The notes beneath the pieces were generated by a model. The model made no database searches. It saw nothing but the letters and a program-made list of their open reading frames with translations, and was not told where the DNA came from. DNA of 64,000 bases from Diabrotica undecimpunctata (Eukaryota; Arthropoda; Insecta; Coleoptera; Chrysomelidae). The number at the start of each line of letters is the position of its first letter. Within the stretch, counting starts at the first letter, position 1. The translations under genes were made by a program, and so were the position numbers. This document shows positions 32,180 through 44,534 of this stretch, piece by piece. The DNA lies in contig NC_092804.1 of NCBI RefSeq assembly GCF_040954645.1, positions 89,803,816 to 89,867,815 of the forward strand, read 5' to 3'.

Positions 32180-33480
32180 AGAAGGTGTGAAGAATCTTCT
32201 ACCACCCAACATTAACACAAGTTAACCGGTGTTTGCAGGCAAGAGTCCTCTCGAGGGTTCAGATGGCGAGGAAGAGCTTATTTTTTTTTGTATATCTTGC
32301 ACATATGTTGATCTGGCCAGTTTTTTCTCGATTTTAGTCATAAAATGGGCTTATATTCGTGGAGTACATGTTGCAAATCTAGATTTTGTTTCTTTCCTTC
32401 TTTAGCTACTTATCTTCGGATATTAGGTGTCTTGGTAGCTACGATATTGTAGAGCTTATGTATGGATGTGAGTCTTAATATTCGCTGAATTTGGATGACT
32501 AATTTATAGCTAAATCTACGTGTTAAGTATGTGTTGGTGTCATTCATACTGGCAAGGTATATTCGGCAGCAGAAGCATAGAATGCAAGCGTTTACGTTTT
32601 AAGGGTGGAAGGATGTGCTTCTCATTTTTAGCTGACAAGTTTGCGAAGAATATTATTTCTGGTTCTCAGTGTGCCTTTTAGTTTTAAACAAAGTTCTGTC
32701 AATGACTAAGTGTAATACAAACTATCTTCAAGGTCTTTATAGCAAGTCCAGAGTATAAGGATTTCATGACACTATTGGATGTTCAGATTTGTGAAAACGT
32801 CTCTGTTAGGGGCATTAAAGTAGCACACCTGAGTTTTTCCAGGGTTTGGCTTAAAATTGATTTATAGTCTATTTTTATTGTGTTTAAGGCATGACTTAGA
32901 TTTTTCTCCACTTCAGCAACAAAAGTTTTTGGTTGTGCAATAATAGATGTATCGAATATATAATAAGTCCTAGTATTTACTGGTATGGGTTGATGGTTTG
33001 TGTACATGTTATACAGTGTAGGTGCCATTACGCTACCCCAAAGGAGACCGTTCTTCTGCGTTCTCCATTTGCTATTCTCACCATTGAGAAATACCAAAAA
33101 TCTTCTGTTATGTAGGCATACGCTAGTAAAACAAGTAAGTTTATTACCTAAGGAGATATCATATAGATTTTGAAAAAATGCCCTCTTATTTAAGAGGTCG
33201 TAAGCTGCAAATTGCTGCTTAGATTGACAAATACCACTCCTCATACCTGATATCTTTCGTACCCATCTTGGCTGTGTTGGGCAAGATTTAGTATTTGTGA
33301 CGTACATGATCTTCCCTGTCTATAGCAACTTTTGTCTTTTAATTTGAGTTTTTCTTCTGTTTTACCTTTTGAGAAGTATTTTCTAAAGCTGACAAAATAA
33401 ATATATTGACCGATAGCTTTTGTGGTCATTGGAGTTTTTGCCAAGTTTAAGCAAGGCAACAACTTTGTCTTTGCTTTGTT
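32180..33480 (-). pseudogene. Unit B reverse transcriptase remnant (left arm, outer copy)
   Basis: The longest open part (32783-33307, 174 codons) contains FFQNLYDISLGNKLTCF, LHNRRFLVFLNGE, KNGLLWGSVMAPTLYNMYT and a degenerate catalytic box (YYIFDTSIIAQ, where the YxDD first Asp is lost). The preceding frame 33241-33462 supplies the SCTSQILNLAQH segment. It is homologous to 23850-25210 and to the right arm at 61330-63200. No enzyme activity is possible. Confidence 0.7.
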
Positions 33481-34299
33481 TGTCTGCAGACTTTGGATGT
33501 CAGTAATTGTTGTATTTTTGGTCCAAATTTTATAATAAGCTTTGTGCTCAGATCTTCAGTCAGTACCGTACTATTCTTTATTATATACGTAGATAGTGGA
33601 TCCAAGCTCAACATCGTTAAAAGGTTCCTTCAGCTGACTGGTTTTGTCCTCTCTCATTTTAAGTTTTTCTTTGCTTATTTGCCGGCAGAGATAGCACTTT
33701 CACATTTATTATGTGATTTTCAGCGATCAGCTTAATACCAAATACCCTAGGTTTTGCCATCTATATATTTTCTGCACTAGAAATACGTCACATTTGTGCT
33801 AAGCGCATATGTCTGATAAGGTTAAGTAAAGTAAAGTGTCTTTATCTCTAGATATGCTCTTAATATTTATAGACATAATTAGAATAATTGATCCTATAAA
33901 GGACCGATTTTTATATGGAGTCTCTTTGTGAAAAGTAAATGAATTTGTAATATAGGTCACAACTCATATATGAATGATAAGGACCTAAACGGTTAAAATA
34001 AGTGCACAGAATTTTAACTAAATATATCGGCGCCATTGTTCCGGAGATGGATTTATCCCAGAGATTAAAGGTTACATGTATATTTCAGGTTCTACTTACG
34101 TATTTTCATTACTAAAAAGGTATATTTAAAATAAAGGCCTTAAGATATCTTTAGATTCTATGGAAATTAGAATCTATGGAAATTAGCAAATTAAAAAATA
34201 CAGACATAATTCTGAATGACCAACTTGAGACAAACAGCTGTCTCAAGTATTGTATATATTGTAAAGGTCATCGTTATAGTATAGTCAGAACGCGGTCGA

Positions 34300-34590
34300 A
34301 AGTCGGTAGGTAGTCCCACTATTCCTAAATCTGACCATATGTTACCTCCCCCGTTGATTCGTGGACGTCCTAAGGGCATTTTTTCTCTCGGGGCATTCTC
34401 CCAGTTTAACTTGGCAATGCAGTTATTAGAAAGCCTTTGGATATAGCCAGCGTAACTTTGGCGTTGAGATTTAGTTTCTTGTATGACGTTGCTATCTTTA
34501 TATATCTGTTTGACCTTGGCATTAGTTCCGGTTCGGTATTGGTTAGTATTCGGACCTTTGTAAGTTGGAAAATAATTCTGATGACTTTTT
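34300..34590 (-). pseudogene. RTE-type C-terminal remnant (left arm)
   Basis: The minus strand contains MPLGRPRINGGGNIWSDLGI, the RTE C-terminal GRPR motif, preceded by degraded sequence matching unit A (plus-strand remnant at 3730-4110). Partner of 60000-60340 in the right arm. Confidence 0.6.
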
Positions 34591-34941
34591 ATGATGATTT
34601 GTATTAGACTTCTGGATTTAAAGGTGTTATGTGGGTTAGCTACCTGAATATTCCATTTTATTTCTTATGTGACAGCGTTATCTACGAAACCTAAAACGCT
34701 GCAATCTTTCAAAATTATATGGGTTTGTTGTTACGTTATGCCCTACTCTACGTCCTCTCTCTTGTATGTTAAAGAAAATTTATTTAGTTTTCTCATTACT
34801 TACTATCAGACCGTTTTTTGCTGCTAATAGCATTATTTTATAGCATTCTAATATTTAATCTATGAATAAAATCCGGATAGCAAATAGATATTTTTCACTT
34901 TCTCGGAGAAATAATATTCTAACATACAAAATCCTATTAAA

Positions 34942-35184
34942 TTGCCAAAACCTTTCTTGCATATTATATTTACTTATGAGGGACAGCAGCAATATCAGTA
35001 CCATAATAAGGCGTATAGTCCTGGACTGGCTAATCGTTGGATAATTGGAAGCATGAGTGTAGCAGTTTTAATGTTTTCGGGACTGCTACCTGGTATCGGG
35101 GAGCAGAGATATCAGTACCAAGTTAGTGCATATAGGAACTGTTGCTTGAACTTTATTATTATTAAACAGCACTATATTTCCTAG
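34942..35184 (+). CDS. Recurrent 80-codon open frame (left arm copy)
   Basis: MPKPFLHIIFTYEGQQQYQY..., 80 codons, homologous to 3092-3334, 12711-12914 and 56281-56559. The frame is complete. Unknown; no motif recognised. Confidence 0.25.
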   Translation: MPKPFLHIIFTYEGQQQYQYHNKAYSPGLANRWIIGSMSVAVLMFSGLLPGIGEQRYQYQVSAYRNCCLNFIIIKQHYIS

Positions 35185-35309
35185 TAAAATCGTCATGACT
35201 TTACAGTAAGACAAATTTTCGAACGTTGGTTATGGAAACATCGTATACATACCACCGGATTCCCTAGGTCGACATTCAGCAAAATCCTTTTAATAATGAT
35301 ACGGGAGTA

Positions 35310-35880
35310 AAAATATAAATATCTGGGAGCTTACATCAACAAAAAATTAGATCCAGACTAAGAAATCAGGGTACGAATAGAAATGGCAAGGGCAGGGTTC
35401 TTAAAATTCAAGCAATTGTTCTGTGACAAAAATCTGAATACTGCGCTAAGACTGAGTTTGTTGAATGTTACGTCTGGTCTCAACTATTGTACGAAGTAGA
35501 AATATATACGGTAAAAGCGCAAATAGTTAAGAAGCTTCAAGCCTTTGCATTTTGGATATACCGAAGAATGTTGAGAATTCCATGGATAGCCAGGGTCACC
35601 AATGAGGAAGTGCTGAGAAGGATGGGTCGAGACAAAAAATTGTTGAGAACAATAAAAGTACGCAGGACTGCATACCTGAGACACATACTAAGGAATATAA
35701 AGTCTTCTGCAGCCCATCATGCAGGGTAGAGTCGATGGCAAAAAGGGAATAGGTAGAAAGAGGAAGTCATGGCTGCGAAATATTGGACTGGACAAACATG
35801 ACTGTGGACGAATTATTCCACGTTGCAAAAGACAGAGATACTTTTAGAAATGTGGTCGCTAACCTCCGTTAATGGGGACG
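35310..35880 (+). pseudogene. RTE-type C-terminal remnant (left arm)
   Basis: The plus strand reads, with frameshifts, YEVEIYTVKAQIVKKLQAF, WIYRRMLRIPWIARV, KVRRTAYLRHILRN and later RKRKSWLRNIGL-like sequence. This is the C-terminal region of an RTE-type RT and a near-identical inverted partner of 58620-59230. Confidence 0.7.
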
Positions 35881-35999
35881 GCATAGGAAAAAGAAGAATG
35901 ATACGCTGAACAAAAAAAACAGAGATGAAGATAGGCGCCAAGAAACTCTGTGGCGCCAAATTTTCAAAAATTTAATAAACAGCTTACTAAAATAGAAAT

Positions 36000-36590
36000 A
36001 ACGTCTATTTAAAATGCAATCCATTAATGGTTCAAGGTACAAAGTAGTCCTAGCATCTGCTAATGATATTGATCTTATAAGAAACTCTCTTTCGTCCGCA
36101 AACGACATCTTCAACAAAGTGAAGAGAGCACGAAAAATGTTTCACTTAAAATCAACAAAATAAAAACCAAATACAAGCAAATCAACAGAAGAAAGAAATT
36201 CAATACATCTAGATAAAATATTAAAGTCAACAACTATAATTTCGAAAGTATGGAACACTTTAAATATCTTAGATTAATAATCACAGTTATGATTAATAAT
36301 AATGTGACTAAAGAAATACAGAGCATAATTCACTTCAGACCTATTTTAATACATGGATGCGAATCATGGACAATGACTAAAACAAATAAGGAAGAACTCC
36401 GAATATTTGAAAGAAAAATAATAAGAATAAAATAATAAAACTTTTTTAACCTCATTATCATATTGCTACAAATCCGTATAGAATAAGAACACATACTAAA
36501 TAAAGAAAGCTCTTATAACTATATTGTTTAGGAAAATAAATCGCTTAAGGTAGATCGGACACATGCATAGACGCCAAGATGTTAAACTTG
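36000..36590 (+). pseudogene. RTE-type RT remnant with altered catalytic box (left arm)
   Basis: Contains SANDIDLIRNSL near 36055 (YADD changed to AND), ISKVWNTLNI and IHGCESWTMTKTNKEELRIF (36340-36410). Homologous to 2190-3000 inverted, and inverted partner of 57960-58500. Confidence 0.65.
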
Positions 36591-36649
36591 GTTAAAAACC
36601 GTAAACTAATTTTGAAACCAAATTCAAGTATAATTCAAGCAAATTCAGT

Positions 36650-36840
36650 ATTTTGCTTTAATCTGTGCCTTCTAAGAATTGCAAGGAAAAACAGACGTTG
36701 ATAAAGATGTTATTAGACATAGGGAATCTAAAAATTGCATTCCACAACATATCTCCTCAACTAAACAAAAATCCTTAACGAATAGGTTTCTAGTACTCGT
36801 ACAGAGTATATCGGAATAAAAGGAAAAAGACAGTTAAGCA
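36650..36840 (-). repeat. Diverged fragment of the 406-bp ribozyme unit
   Basis: Matches about 25800-26005 (gacgttgataaagatgtta, attccacaacatatctcctc, gtactcgtacagagta). The hammerhead part is not included. Inverted partner at 57720-57930. Confidence 0.7.
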
Positions 36841-37689
36841 AGAAGAAAAGTGCAAGCATTTACGTTTTAAGGGTGAAAGGATGTGCGCCCCATTTTTAGC
36901 TGACAAGCTTGCGGAGCATACTATTTCTGGTCCTTAGTTTGCCTTTTAGTTTTAAACAAGATTCTATGATTGACAACGTGCGACATAACCAAGGTATTTA
37001 TAGGAAATTCAGAGTTCAAGGATTTCATCACACTATTGAATGTTCAGTTTTGTGAAAGCGCCTATGTTGGGAAAATTGAAGCGCTAGTAAAAGATTTTCG
37101 GGGTTTGGCTTAAAATTAAATCGTAGTTTATTTTTATTATATTTAAGGCACCTATTAGATTTTTTTCCACTGCATCAACAAAAGTTTTTGGTTGTGCAAT
37201 GTATCGTCTACATGAAAATCCTAGTATCTACTGGTATCTGTTGATCATTTGTGTAAATTTAATACAGTGTAGGTGCCATTACGCTACCCCAAGCGAGACC
37301 GTTTGTCTGCATTCTCCATCTTATTATTGAATGATACGAAAAATCTTCTGTTCTGTAGATATACGCGGATAAAACGATGTTTAAAGTTTGTCATACAGTT
37401 TTGGAGAAATGTCCTCTAATTTAATATGTCGTAAGTGGCATTTAGATTGACAAATACCACCCTTGATACCTGATATCTTTATAAGGTTAGTAGTTTATAA
37501 GGTAAGAATATTTAAAGTTGAAAATAATGATAGCTTGTAAAAGCGACAAAGTATTTTTTAAAACAATAAGACCGAACATATTATATTATGTAATAATTGT
37601 AATAGATATGTTGGCTAGAATCAAATTACCATAAAGTCACCCAAATATTTTATCTGAGTAATGACTCACTACTGATTGCTACGTTACGT

Positions 37690-38365
37690 TATACGATACA
37701 TTTATCGTTAAAAGCGAAATTAGGTGTTATGCCTCCTTATGATTTTCGTATCTGTTATAAGTGTATCCATGTGTATATGTGTATCTAAAGTATAGTAGGA
37801 TAATATTGAATTCCCTACATTTAAAAATCGAAATATTGAAATTAGACAGTAAAAAATTATAATTTTAAGATTGATTTATAAATTATTATAATTTAAAGTT
37901 TACTACTTTATGAAACAAATAGTGTACATCATAAACTGTAGCAATCGAAACATCGGAACGTACATTTATATAATAAATTTTTCAGTGTCAATGCATTAAA
38001 AAAATACTAATAAATAAAAATGGACACTGACTTGCCTTTTCCAAGCTTATAACAGGCACTAACTTAAGTTTAAAAATAATTAAAGCAAGTAATATAAATT
38101 ACCACCATAAAATATTTAACTACATTAACCAAGTATTTGTGAAATTTCGGGATGACTAAATTGATTGATATTTAAATAAATTTTAAGTTCCAAAACTTAC
38201 CTGCTGTAAAATTTAAAAATCTACGACTAATCAAATTATTGGCAACATCGGAGGAGTTTAGTTGTGTACGCGAAAAAATATATAGGGATCCTAAAAGTGT
38301 TTTAACCTACCCAGATAATAATGTACACGGTGTATATTCTCCTGGAGTTAGTATAATACCGTGTT
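37690..38365 (+). repeat. Left arm of a fold-back (long TIR) element
   Basis: Matches in reverse complement 42004-42775, and then, beyond the I-type insertion, 48322-48490. Anchors: tgtacacggtgtatattctc near 38325 with 42035-42055; gaaacaaatagtgtacatcat near 37912; gtataataccg near 38353. It encloses the R1-type element. Outer limit estimated. Confidence 0.8.
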
Positions 38366-38420
38366 AGTGGGTGTTAGTATAATACCCCCAAAGGGTGGGT
38401 AAATGTAACAAGGAAAACGA

Positions 38421-38506
38421 AAAAGCGAGAGATGGCTCCCTGGAGAACGCGAGTGGGCCCCTATACAGCCCACCGGCGGGACCGGAAGCCATCTCTCTCA
38501 GCTTTT
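38421..38506 (+). repeat. 5' hairpin of the R1-like segment
   Basis: gagagatggct (38427-38437) pairs with agccatctctc (38487-38497), and aaaagc (38421-38426) pairs with gctttt (38501-38506) across a 3-base bulge, giving a 17-bp stem. Confidence 0.75.
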
Positions 38507-38808
38507 CATGGATAAAGGCATCCAAGTACTACAACATTATATCCACGTTATTCACTAAATGCTATCTATTATATTTACATATTTATATACTTTATTTATT
38601 TAAAAATTTTATATATACACACATTTCTTATTTTATTTATATATTTTATCTATCTTATTTTATTTATACATATTATATTTATAAACTTTTTATTTATACA
38701 CTAATTTTATCTATACTTATTTATTTTTTTATCCTAGTCTATAAGAATTTTAATTTTAATATAAGACTCGAATCCACTGCGGAAGCGACCTCAGGGAACT
38801 GAACCATA

Positions 38809-41626
38809 ATGAACCCCAAAGATCAACCTGGTATAAGGATTTTGCAGGTGAACGTAGGCAGGGCGCGCTGAGCGCACGACCTCATCTACGCAAAAGCCTG
38901 CAAGCTAAATATAGATCTGCTCATCGTACCCGAACCTAACAAAAAGATAACGGCATGCGGTGGGTGGATACAAGACCAGGGGAAAAATGTAGCGGTGCTC
39001 ATTAAAAATAGGGATGTCGGAGTGCAGAGCATTGTCAGAGGAGGAAATCATTTACTCATTAGGTTGAGGGATTTTAGCCTCCTGACATGCTATGTATCTC
39101 CAAACATCCCTATGATGAGATACGAAACAATCGTTAATGAAATAATGGGTGCCGCTATAAACGAAAAAAAAAATACTGATCGCCTGGGACATAAATGCGA
39201 AGTCCAGACAATGTGGTTCCCCCATAAACGACAAAAAGGGGGAACTCTGGAATGAATGGATAGCCCAGGCTGGCCTCCAAGTGCTGAACAAGAATCAGCC
39301 AACCTTCGTACGGGAGGCCAGCCAATCACACATTGACATCACATTCGCGAGCGAAGGGCTATCCAGGAAGGTGTACGGGTGGGATGTACTCGACGATCAG
39401 CTCTTCACCTACCACCGATATATACAATTTGAGGTAAAGGTTAAAGGGGGTAATAAAGCGGTCGATAGGTACAGCAAAATCATATTTCAATAAAAACAAG
39501 TACCTATCGGAGGTCAGAAAAATAAATGAAGATGAGATTTCTGACCTTGGCCAACTTCGAACAGCTCTACAAAATGCGGCAAAATTGGCTACCGAGAAGA
39601 AGAAACATGGAAAAAAATCCCCCTATTGGTGGACAGATGAGATAGAAGATCTACGGGAGAGATGCCTCAGAGCTCGAAGGAATTATACGAGAAGATAAAA
39701 GCACTCGACGATGATATATGGGGTGATGCATACAAAATCAGAATGAAGACCTTAAAGATAATGGCCCCATATAGACTCGACGAAGACCAGCGGATGAGAT
39801 CAGCTGAACTCCTCTTTCCCACCAAGGACATACTAGATTTCACCAAGGTTTTCCCAACCATGATAGAGGAGTTCACAGAAGAGGAGGTGAAAACCGCTGG
39901 TCAGGATAAGAAGACAGGGAAAGCTCCCGGCCCTGACAGGCTGCCACCAGAGGCAATAAATATAATAGCAACTGAGAAACCAGGTTTGATCAGAAGAATA
40001 TTTAATGATCTACTGCAGAAACAAGAGTTTCCCCAGGACTTGAAGGAGGCGAACTTGGTTCGCCTAAAGCCCTAAAGCCCTAAAGCCCGGGAAACCCCCT
40101 GATTCACCGACCTCTTATCGGCCAATATGCCTTCTGGACTGCCTTGGTAAGTTCTACGAAAGACTTATCAAGAAGAGGCTGGAAGGCATGTTGGAAGATG
40201 AGAGAGTCTTATCCAACCAACAGTACGGATTTAGGAAAGGCAGATCGACAATCGACGCCGCGACCTGGATAAGGAACGCGGCCAAATCAAGAAAGAAAAG
40301 ATGGGTGGTTCTTGTTCTGTTGGACATAAGAAATGCTTTTAATTCAGCAAACTGGGGCCTCATAGTAGACCGAGTAGTCGAAAGCGGGGCTCCGGAATAT
40401 ATGTCCAATATAATAAAGGACTACCTTTCGGAACGATCCGTATGTATATCCAAGAAGAAAAAGAAACAAATGACCGCGGGAGTACCCCAGTGGTCAGTCC
40501 TGGGACCCTTACTCTGGAACATGTTAATACAATGGGGTACTAGAAATTCACAAGCAGAGACAAGGAGTCAAAGCGATAGCATACGCAGACGATCTAGCCC
40601 TATTGGTTGAGGATGATAAGAATTGGGGCATAACAGAAAAGGTAAATAAAGCAATAAACACGACCGCGGCGTGGATTGAGAAGAACGACTTAAAATTAGC
40701 AGTAGACAAAACAGAGATAATAATTCTGAGAGGACCAAGGAAAAGGGATGACTTGGTTTTCAAATATCAAGGCTCCGAAATAAGACCCCAAAGGACAGTC
40801 AAGTATCTCGGTATTACTTTCGACGACCGACTTACCTTTGGGCAGCACATACAAGAAGCATGTCGAAAGGCGAAAGGGAGGACCTCAGCATTGAACAAAT
40901 TATTGCCAAACATAGGAGGGCCCGGATCTCAGAAGAGATCAGTTATGTTACAATCAATATTATCGATCATCTTATACGGGGCCCCCGTGTGGCACGAGGT
41001 CCTCCAGATGAAGAAATATAAGGACATGCTCTCTAGGGCTCAAAGGAAACCTCTGATCAGGATGTACAGCGCGTACAGAACTGTATCTACCATTGCCTTA
41101 CAGGTAGTGGCTGGTTCTGCACATCCTGGCCAGGGAAAGAGCCCGAATGTATCAGAGGGGCAACGGGGCGGTTGGTTCAGGGCCACAAGAAAGAGCCAGA
41201 AGCTTGGAGATGTGGCAGAGGGAATGGGCAGCCGAAGTCGAAAAGGCGGCCTAGACGAGGTCCCTGGTCCCGGATGTAGTGAGGTGGTACGGGTGTCGGC
41301 ATCGGCGCGTCAACTACTACTTCACGCAGTTTCTGACGGGGCACGGATCGTTTCGGAAATACACCCACAGAATCTGTAGGTCCGGAGACGATCTATGTCC
41401 TGAGTGTGGAGTGGTGGACGATACGCAGCATGTTGTTTTCGACTGCCGTGCATACCACACGGGGCGAAACGAACTACAGCTGAGCCTGGGATCTCCACTA
41501 GGCGAGCCTCACGAGCTGATCGATAAAGCCATCGACAGCAAGCACGATTTCGAACTGATCATTGCCTTTGTTACAAAAACCATAAAGCACAAGGAAGAGA
41601 AAGAGAGGCGGCTGCAGATGGATTGA
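38809..41626 (+). pseudogene. R1-like ORF2: endonuclease, reverse transcriptase, C-terminal zinc motif
   Basis: From the ATG at 38809 it reads GIRILQVNVGRAR, a TGA near 38868, LLIVPEPNK, GKNVAVLIKN and TCYVSPN (endonuclease). After frameshifts, QSHIDITFAS precedes KKTGKAPGPDRLPPE (RT start), QQYGFRKGRSTIDA, VLLDIRNAFNSANW (motif A), GVPQWSVLGPLLWN (motif B, with W for G), a YADDLALLVED box (near 40583, intact), KYLGITFDD and ILYGAPVWHE. The C-terminal open part 41279-41626 has CPECGVVDDTQHVVFDC. This order and the C-terminal CCHC-type motif fit the R1 clade. At least four frameshifts and one stop are present. A short tandem repeat (ccctaaagccctaaagc) near 40070 marks one break. Confidence 0.8.
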
Positions 41627-41832
41627 CCGCTATATTTATTTACTGTTTTAAAAATGTGTGTTATTTATTTACTTATTTTATTGCATTTTATTTATTGAAG
41701 TTACTTTCGTTTTTACTATATCTTATCTATACCAATTTTAGCTGTTGTTTTTATTTTTATTTTATCTACATTACTTTTAACTTATTTTTTTATCTATTTT
41801 TATTTATTAATTTATTTATTTTATTTCATTGT

Positions 41833-41901
41833 CGGGGCCGCGGGACATGGGATGGGAAAAGACTTTTTACATCCAATCCCGTCGGATGTCCCGATACCCC
41901 G
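41833..41901 (+). repeat. 3' hairpin of the R1-like segment
   Basis: cgggg (41833-41837) pairs with ccccg (41897-41901) and cgggacat (41841-41848) pairs with atgtcccg (41886-41893). It sits after the AT-rich tract and may be the 3' RNA structure recognised by the RT. Confidence 0.65.
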
Positions 41902-42003
41902 AAAATTAGTGAATGAGGGTATGAATGCGGAACTGAATTGATGAAAGTACGAATGAATGGTGTTACTGTTAATTGCCAACTGGTTCTACTCGTTAGTTTC
42001 AAA

Positions 42004-42837
42004 GCTCCGTTCTAAAACGGTATTATATTAACTCCAGTAGAATATACACCGTGTATACTATTATCTGAGTAGCGCTTTATGTAGACTCCGACCAACATGT
42101 AGGATTAAGTGGACTCCACAACAGGATTAACCATTTTTGGGATCCGTATTTACCATTTTGCGTACACTTCTAAACTCCTGCGATGTTGCCAGTAATTGTA
42201 TTAGTAGTAGATTTTCAAATTTTACAGCAGGTACATTTTGGAACTTGAAATTTATTTAAATATCCATCAATTTAGTCATGGAGGAGTTTCAGGACTATTT
42301 GGCTAATGTAGTTAAATATAAATTGTTAACCGACACTAAACTTTATTTTACTTTTTAGTTTTAATAAACAAGGCGGTAATTTATATTACCCGCTTTATAT
42401 ATTTTCAAACATAAGAAAGTGTCTATTATAAACTTGGAAAAGTTAAGTTTCTATTTTTATTAATTATTTTTTGTTAAAATGCATTGGCACTGAAACATTT
42501 CCATAAATGTACGTACATCGAATAGAGTAATCGTGTAACAGTTTATGAAAGTAGAAGCCCCTTCGGTAGGATTATAATGTTTGTTACCCTATTAATTAAA
42601 GAAAAGTCTGTACAACAGGGAGGTCTTTGTAATTTTTCGATTACTGCAGTTTATGACATACAATATTTGTTTCATAGCGTAGTTGAATTTAAACTACAAT
42701 AATTTATAAATCAATGTTTAATAACATAATTTTTTACTGTCTAATTCCAATAGATATATCGATTTTTAATTAAAATATTTAATGAATTAAAGTGGCGTAG
42801 AGATTTTCACTAAAAATTTAATTTTAAAGCTATTATT
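42004..42837 (-). repeat. Right arm of the fold-back element, inner part
   Basis: Reverse complement of the left arm (37820-38365), starting at aaaacggtattatatt. It is interrupted at 42837/42838 by the I-type element and resumes at 48322. It has about 100 extra bases not seen in the left arm (near 42065-42135). Confidence 0.8.
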
Positions 42838-43225
42838 GGGATCCGGCCCTGAATGTCAGGCATGAAAGTCGACTTAATTTTAAGCTCCACAACTTTTATA
42901 GTTTTTAATAGAAAAAGTATAAATTTAAATAATTAAAAGTGATATATCAAAGAAGTTTACAGTGATTTGTTAAGTGCCGTAAGTACTTCTTTCCAGTTAA
43001 TCATAGTTTGATTATAAATATCACTTTTAAGCATCAATAACATATTCTCATCAATAATTGTAGTTACAAATTAACCAAAAAACTAGTTGTACTCTTATCG
43101 TTATTTAGCTAATTTGGTAATTACCAGCCGATCAACTAGTTTTAAAATAAACAGAGTCGGACTTTATTTGATTTAATCTATATATAAAATAAAGTCCTGT
43201 TAAAATCGCATATAGAGGATTCATC

Positions 43226-44499
43226 ATGTCCGTAACATCAGATGGAAGTTCCAATGTAATTAACTCTGTACCACAACATACCAACACAGTTAAATCCTAC
43301 TCAAAAGTTCTAAGCCAACATACATATCCTAGTCCTGAACAAGCGATTGTTTTCTCTTCAAAGGATGGATTACGCCCACAGGACTACCTCATACCACTAG
43401 GAGCACTTATACATCCCAAAAACATCTTATTTTCTTTAAGGCTGTCCAATAATCGAGTATGCATGTATCTAGCGAGCAAAGAAATTGTGGATAACTTTAT
43501 GCAGGTATATGATGGTATAATACTAATAAATGATTAACCAGTTCAAGCTAGAAAATATATTACTCCAGCGGATAGGTTAGTTCTATCGAATGTATGCCCC
43601 TCAATTCCCCATGATAATCTTATTCACGAATTAGAAAACCTAGGTCTCAAGCCAATGTCATCAATGACCTTTTATCAACCCTGTTAATTTTTATCAACCC
43701 TGTTATAAATCCTTTACCAGAATATTTTTTGATTAATTACGATAACAAATCTTATCGAATTTTCTTATCGCAAGATAATCAGCTATGCTTTAACTGCAAA
43801 CAGCAAGGTCATAATGCTAATAATTGTAAAAATCCCACAAACTCTCAACAAACACCCACACCTCAAACTATTTCAACATCGTTAAATACTCCTTCACAAA
43901 TGGACACCATACAAAAACTTCCCAATCAGCAATCTACTTCCTTAACAAACAGTACAAATCCTGAACATGTCGAACCAAAAGCATCCTCAGTTACCAATAC
44001 CATTACATCTCCAGAAAGTAACAGCGCTGTATCACTAGATATTACTCAACAGACAAGCCGTAAGCGTGATGTAGATGAAATTCTATCACCTTCACCAACA
44101 TATACACCAGCTCTGTCAGAAAAAGATAAACAAACAGACATAAATTTTAGGAAACCGACACAAAAACCCAACAAAAAATCCAAGAAAAGTTCTGATACTG
44201 ACCTAAAAACAATAATAAATGAACATTCACCACCATATATCCTTAATCACGACCAATTTATAGATCTGTTAGAAAACGCACCAGGTTCTCCAAATATTAT
44301 CACCACTATAACTAATTATACACATGATTTTACTGGATTACTAGGAATGATTAGTAACTTATATGCTCACATTACAGATAGATCTCTTAAAATCAAATGT
44401 ACCAAACTTAGAAAAAAAATCACAAAACACCTAAATGACGAACTTTCTTCTACCGACAACGAAAATGACATTTTACTTGACATAGACCCAGAGTCTTAA
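43226..44499 (+). pseudogene. I-type ORF1, gag-like, with lesions
   Basis: The first part (43226-43537) includes LRPQDYLIPLGALIHPKNIL and NRVCMYLASKEIVDNF, matching ORF1 at 335-1642. A stop at 43535-43537 and a shift follow, then VLSNVCPSIPHDN in another frame. A deletion with a short duplication (tttttatcaaccctgtta) near 43670-43705 removes about 30 codons. The second open part (43729-44499) has SYRIFLSQDN, the knuckle CFNCKQQGHNANNC, a Thr/Ser-rich middle and a helical C-terminus. Inactive. Confidence 0.85.
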
Positions 44500-44534
44500 T
44501 AAAATTAAAACTTTTTTATAACTAGAAAGTAAAA

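Larger units (their letters stand above)
31433..37480. repeat. Left arm of a large inverted repeat (~6 kb)
   Basis: The sequence is matched in reverse complement by about 56950-64000. Anchor points: 31433 with the window end 64000 (ttcactgtatattggaac), 33300 with about 61500, 34862 with about 59670, 36250 with 58260, 36840 with 57720, and 37480 with about 56950. Similarity is high by eye, with indels. The right arm is about 1 kb longer, of which about 619 bp is a tandem duplication. The arm includes unit B sequence, unit A sequence and RTE debris, so a composite block was copied as a whole. Confidence 0.8.
38366..42003 (+). mobile_element. R1-clade-like non-LTR retrotransposon inside the fold-back element
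   Basis: A 3.6 kb segment richer in G+C than its surroundings in the coding part, flanked internally by TTTATTTA-rich tracts (38540-38760 and 41630-41830) and by strong hairpins near each end (38421-38506 and 41833-41901). It carries an ORF2 with endonuclease, RT and a C-terminal Cys-His motif. A recognisable ORF1 is missing. Target duplication not found. Confidence 0.7.

Noticed and set aside
38395..38802. 135-codon frame with a Tyr/Ile/Leu-rich tail resembling a membrane protein
   Set aside because: The hydrophobic part is translation of the TTTATTTA tract. The beginning overlaps the R1-like 5' hairpin. Not a credible protein.
41623..41916. 97-codon hydrophobic frame
   Set aside because: Translation of the 3' AT-rich tract of the R1-like element, beginning at its ORF2 stop.
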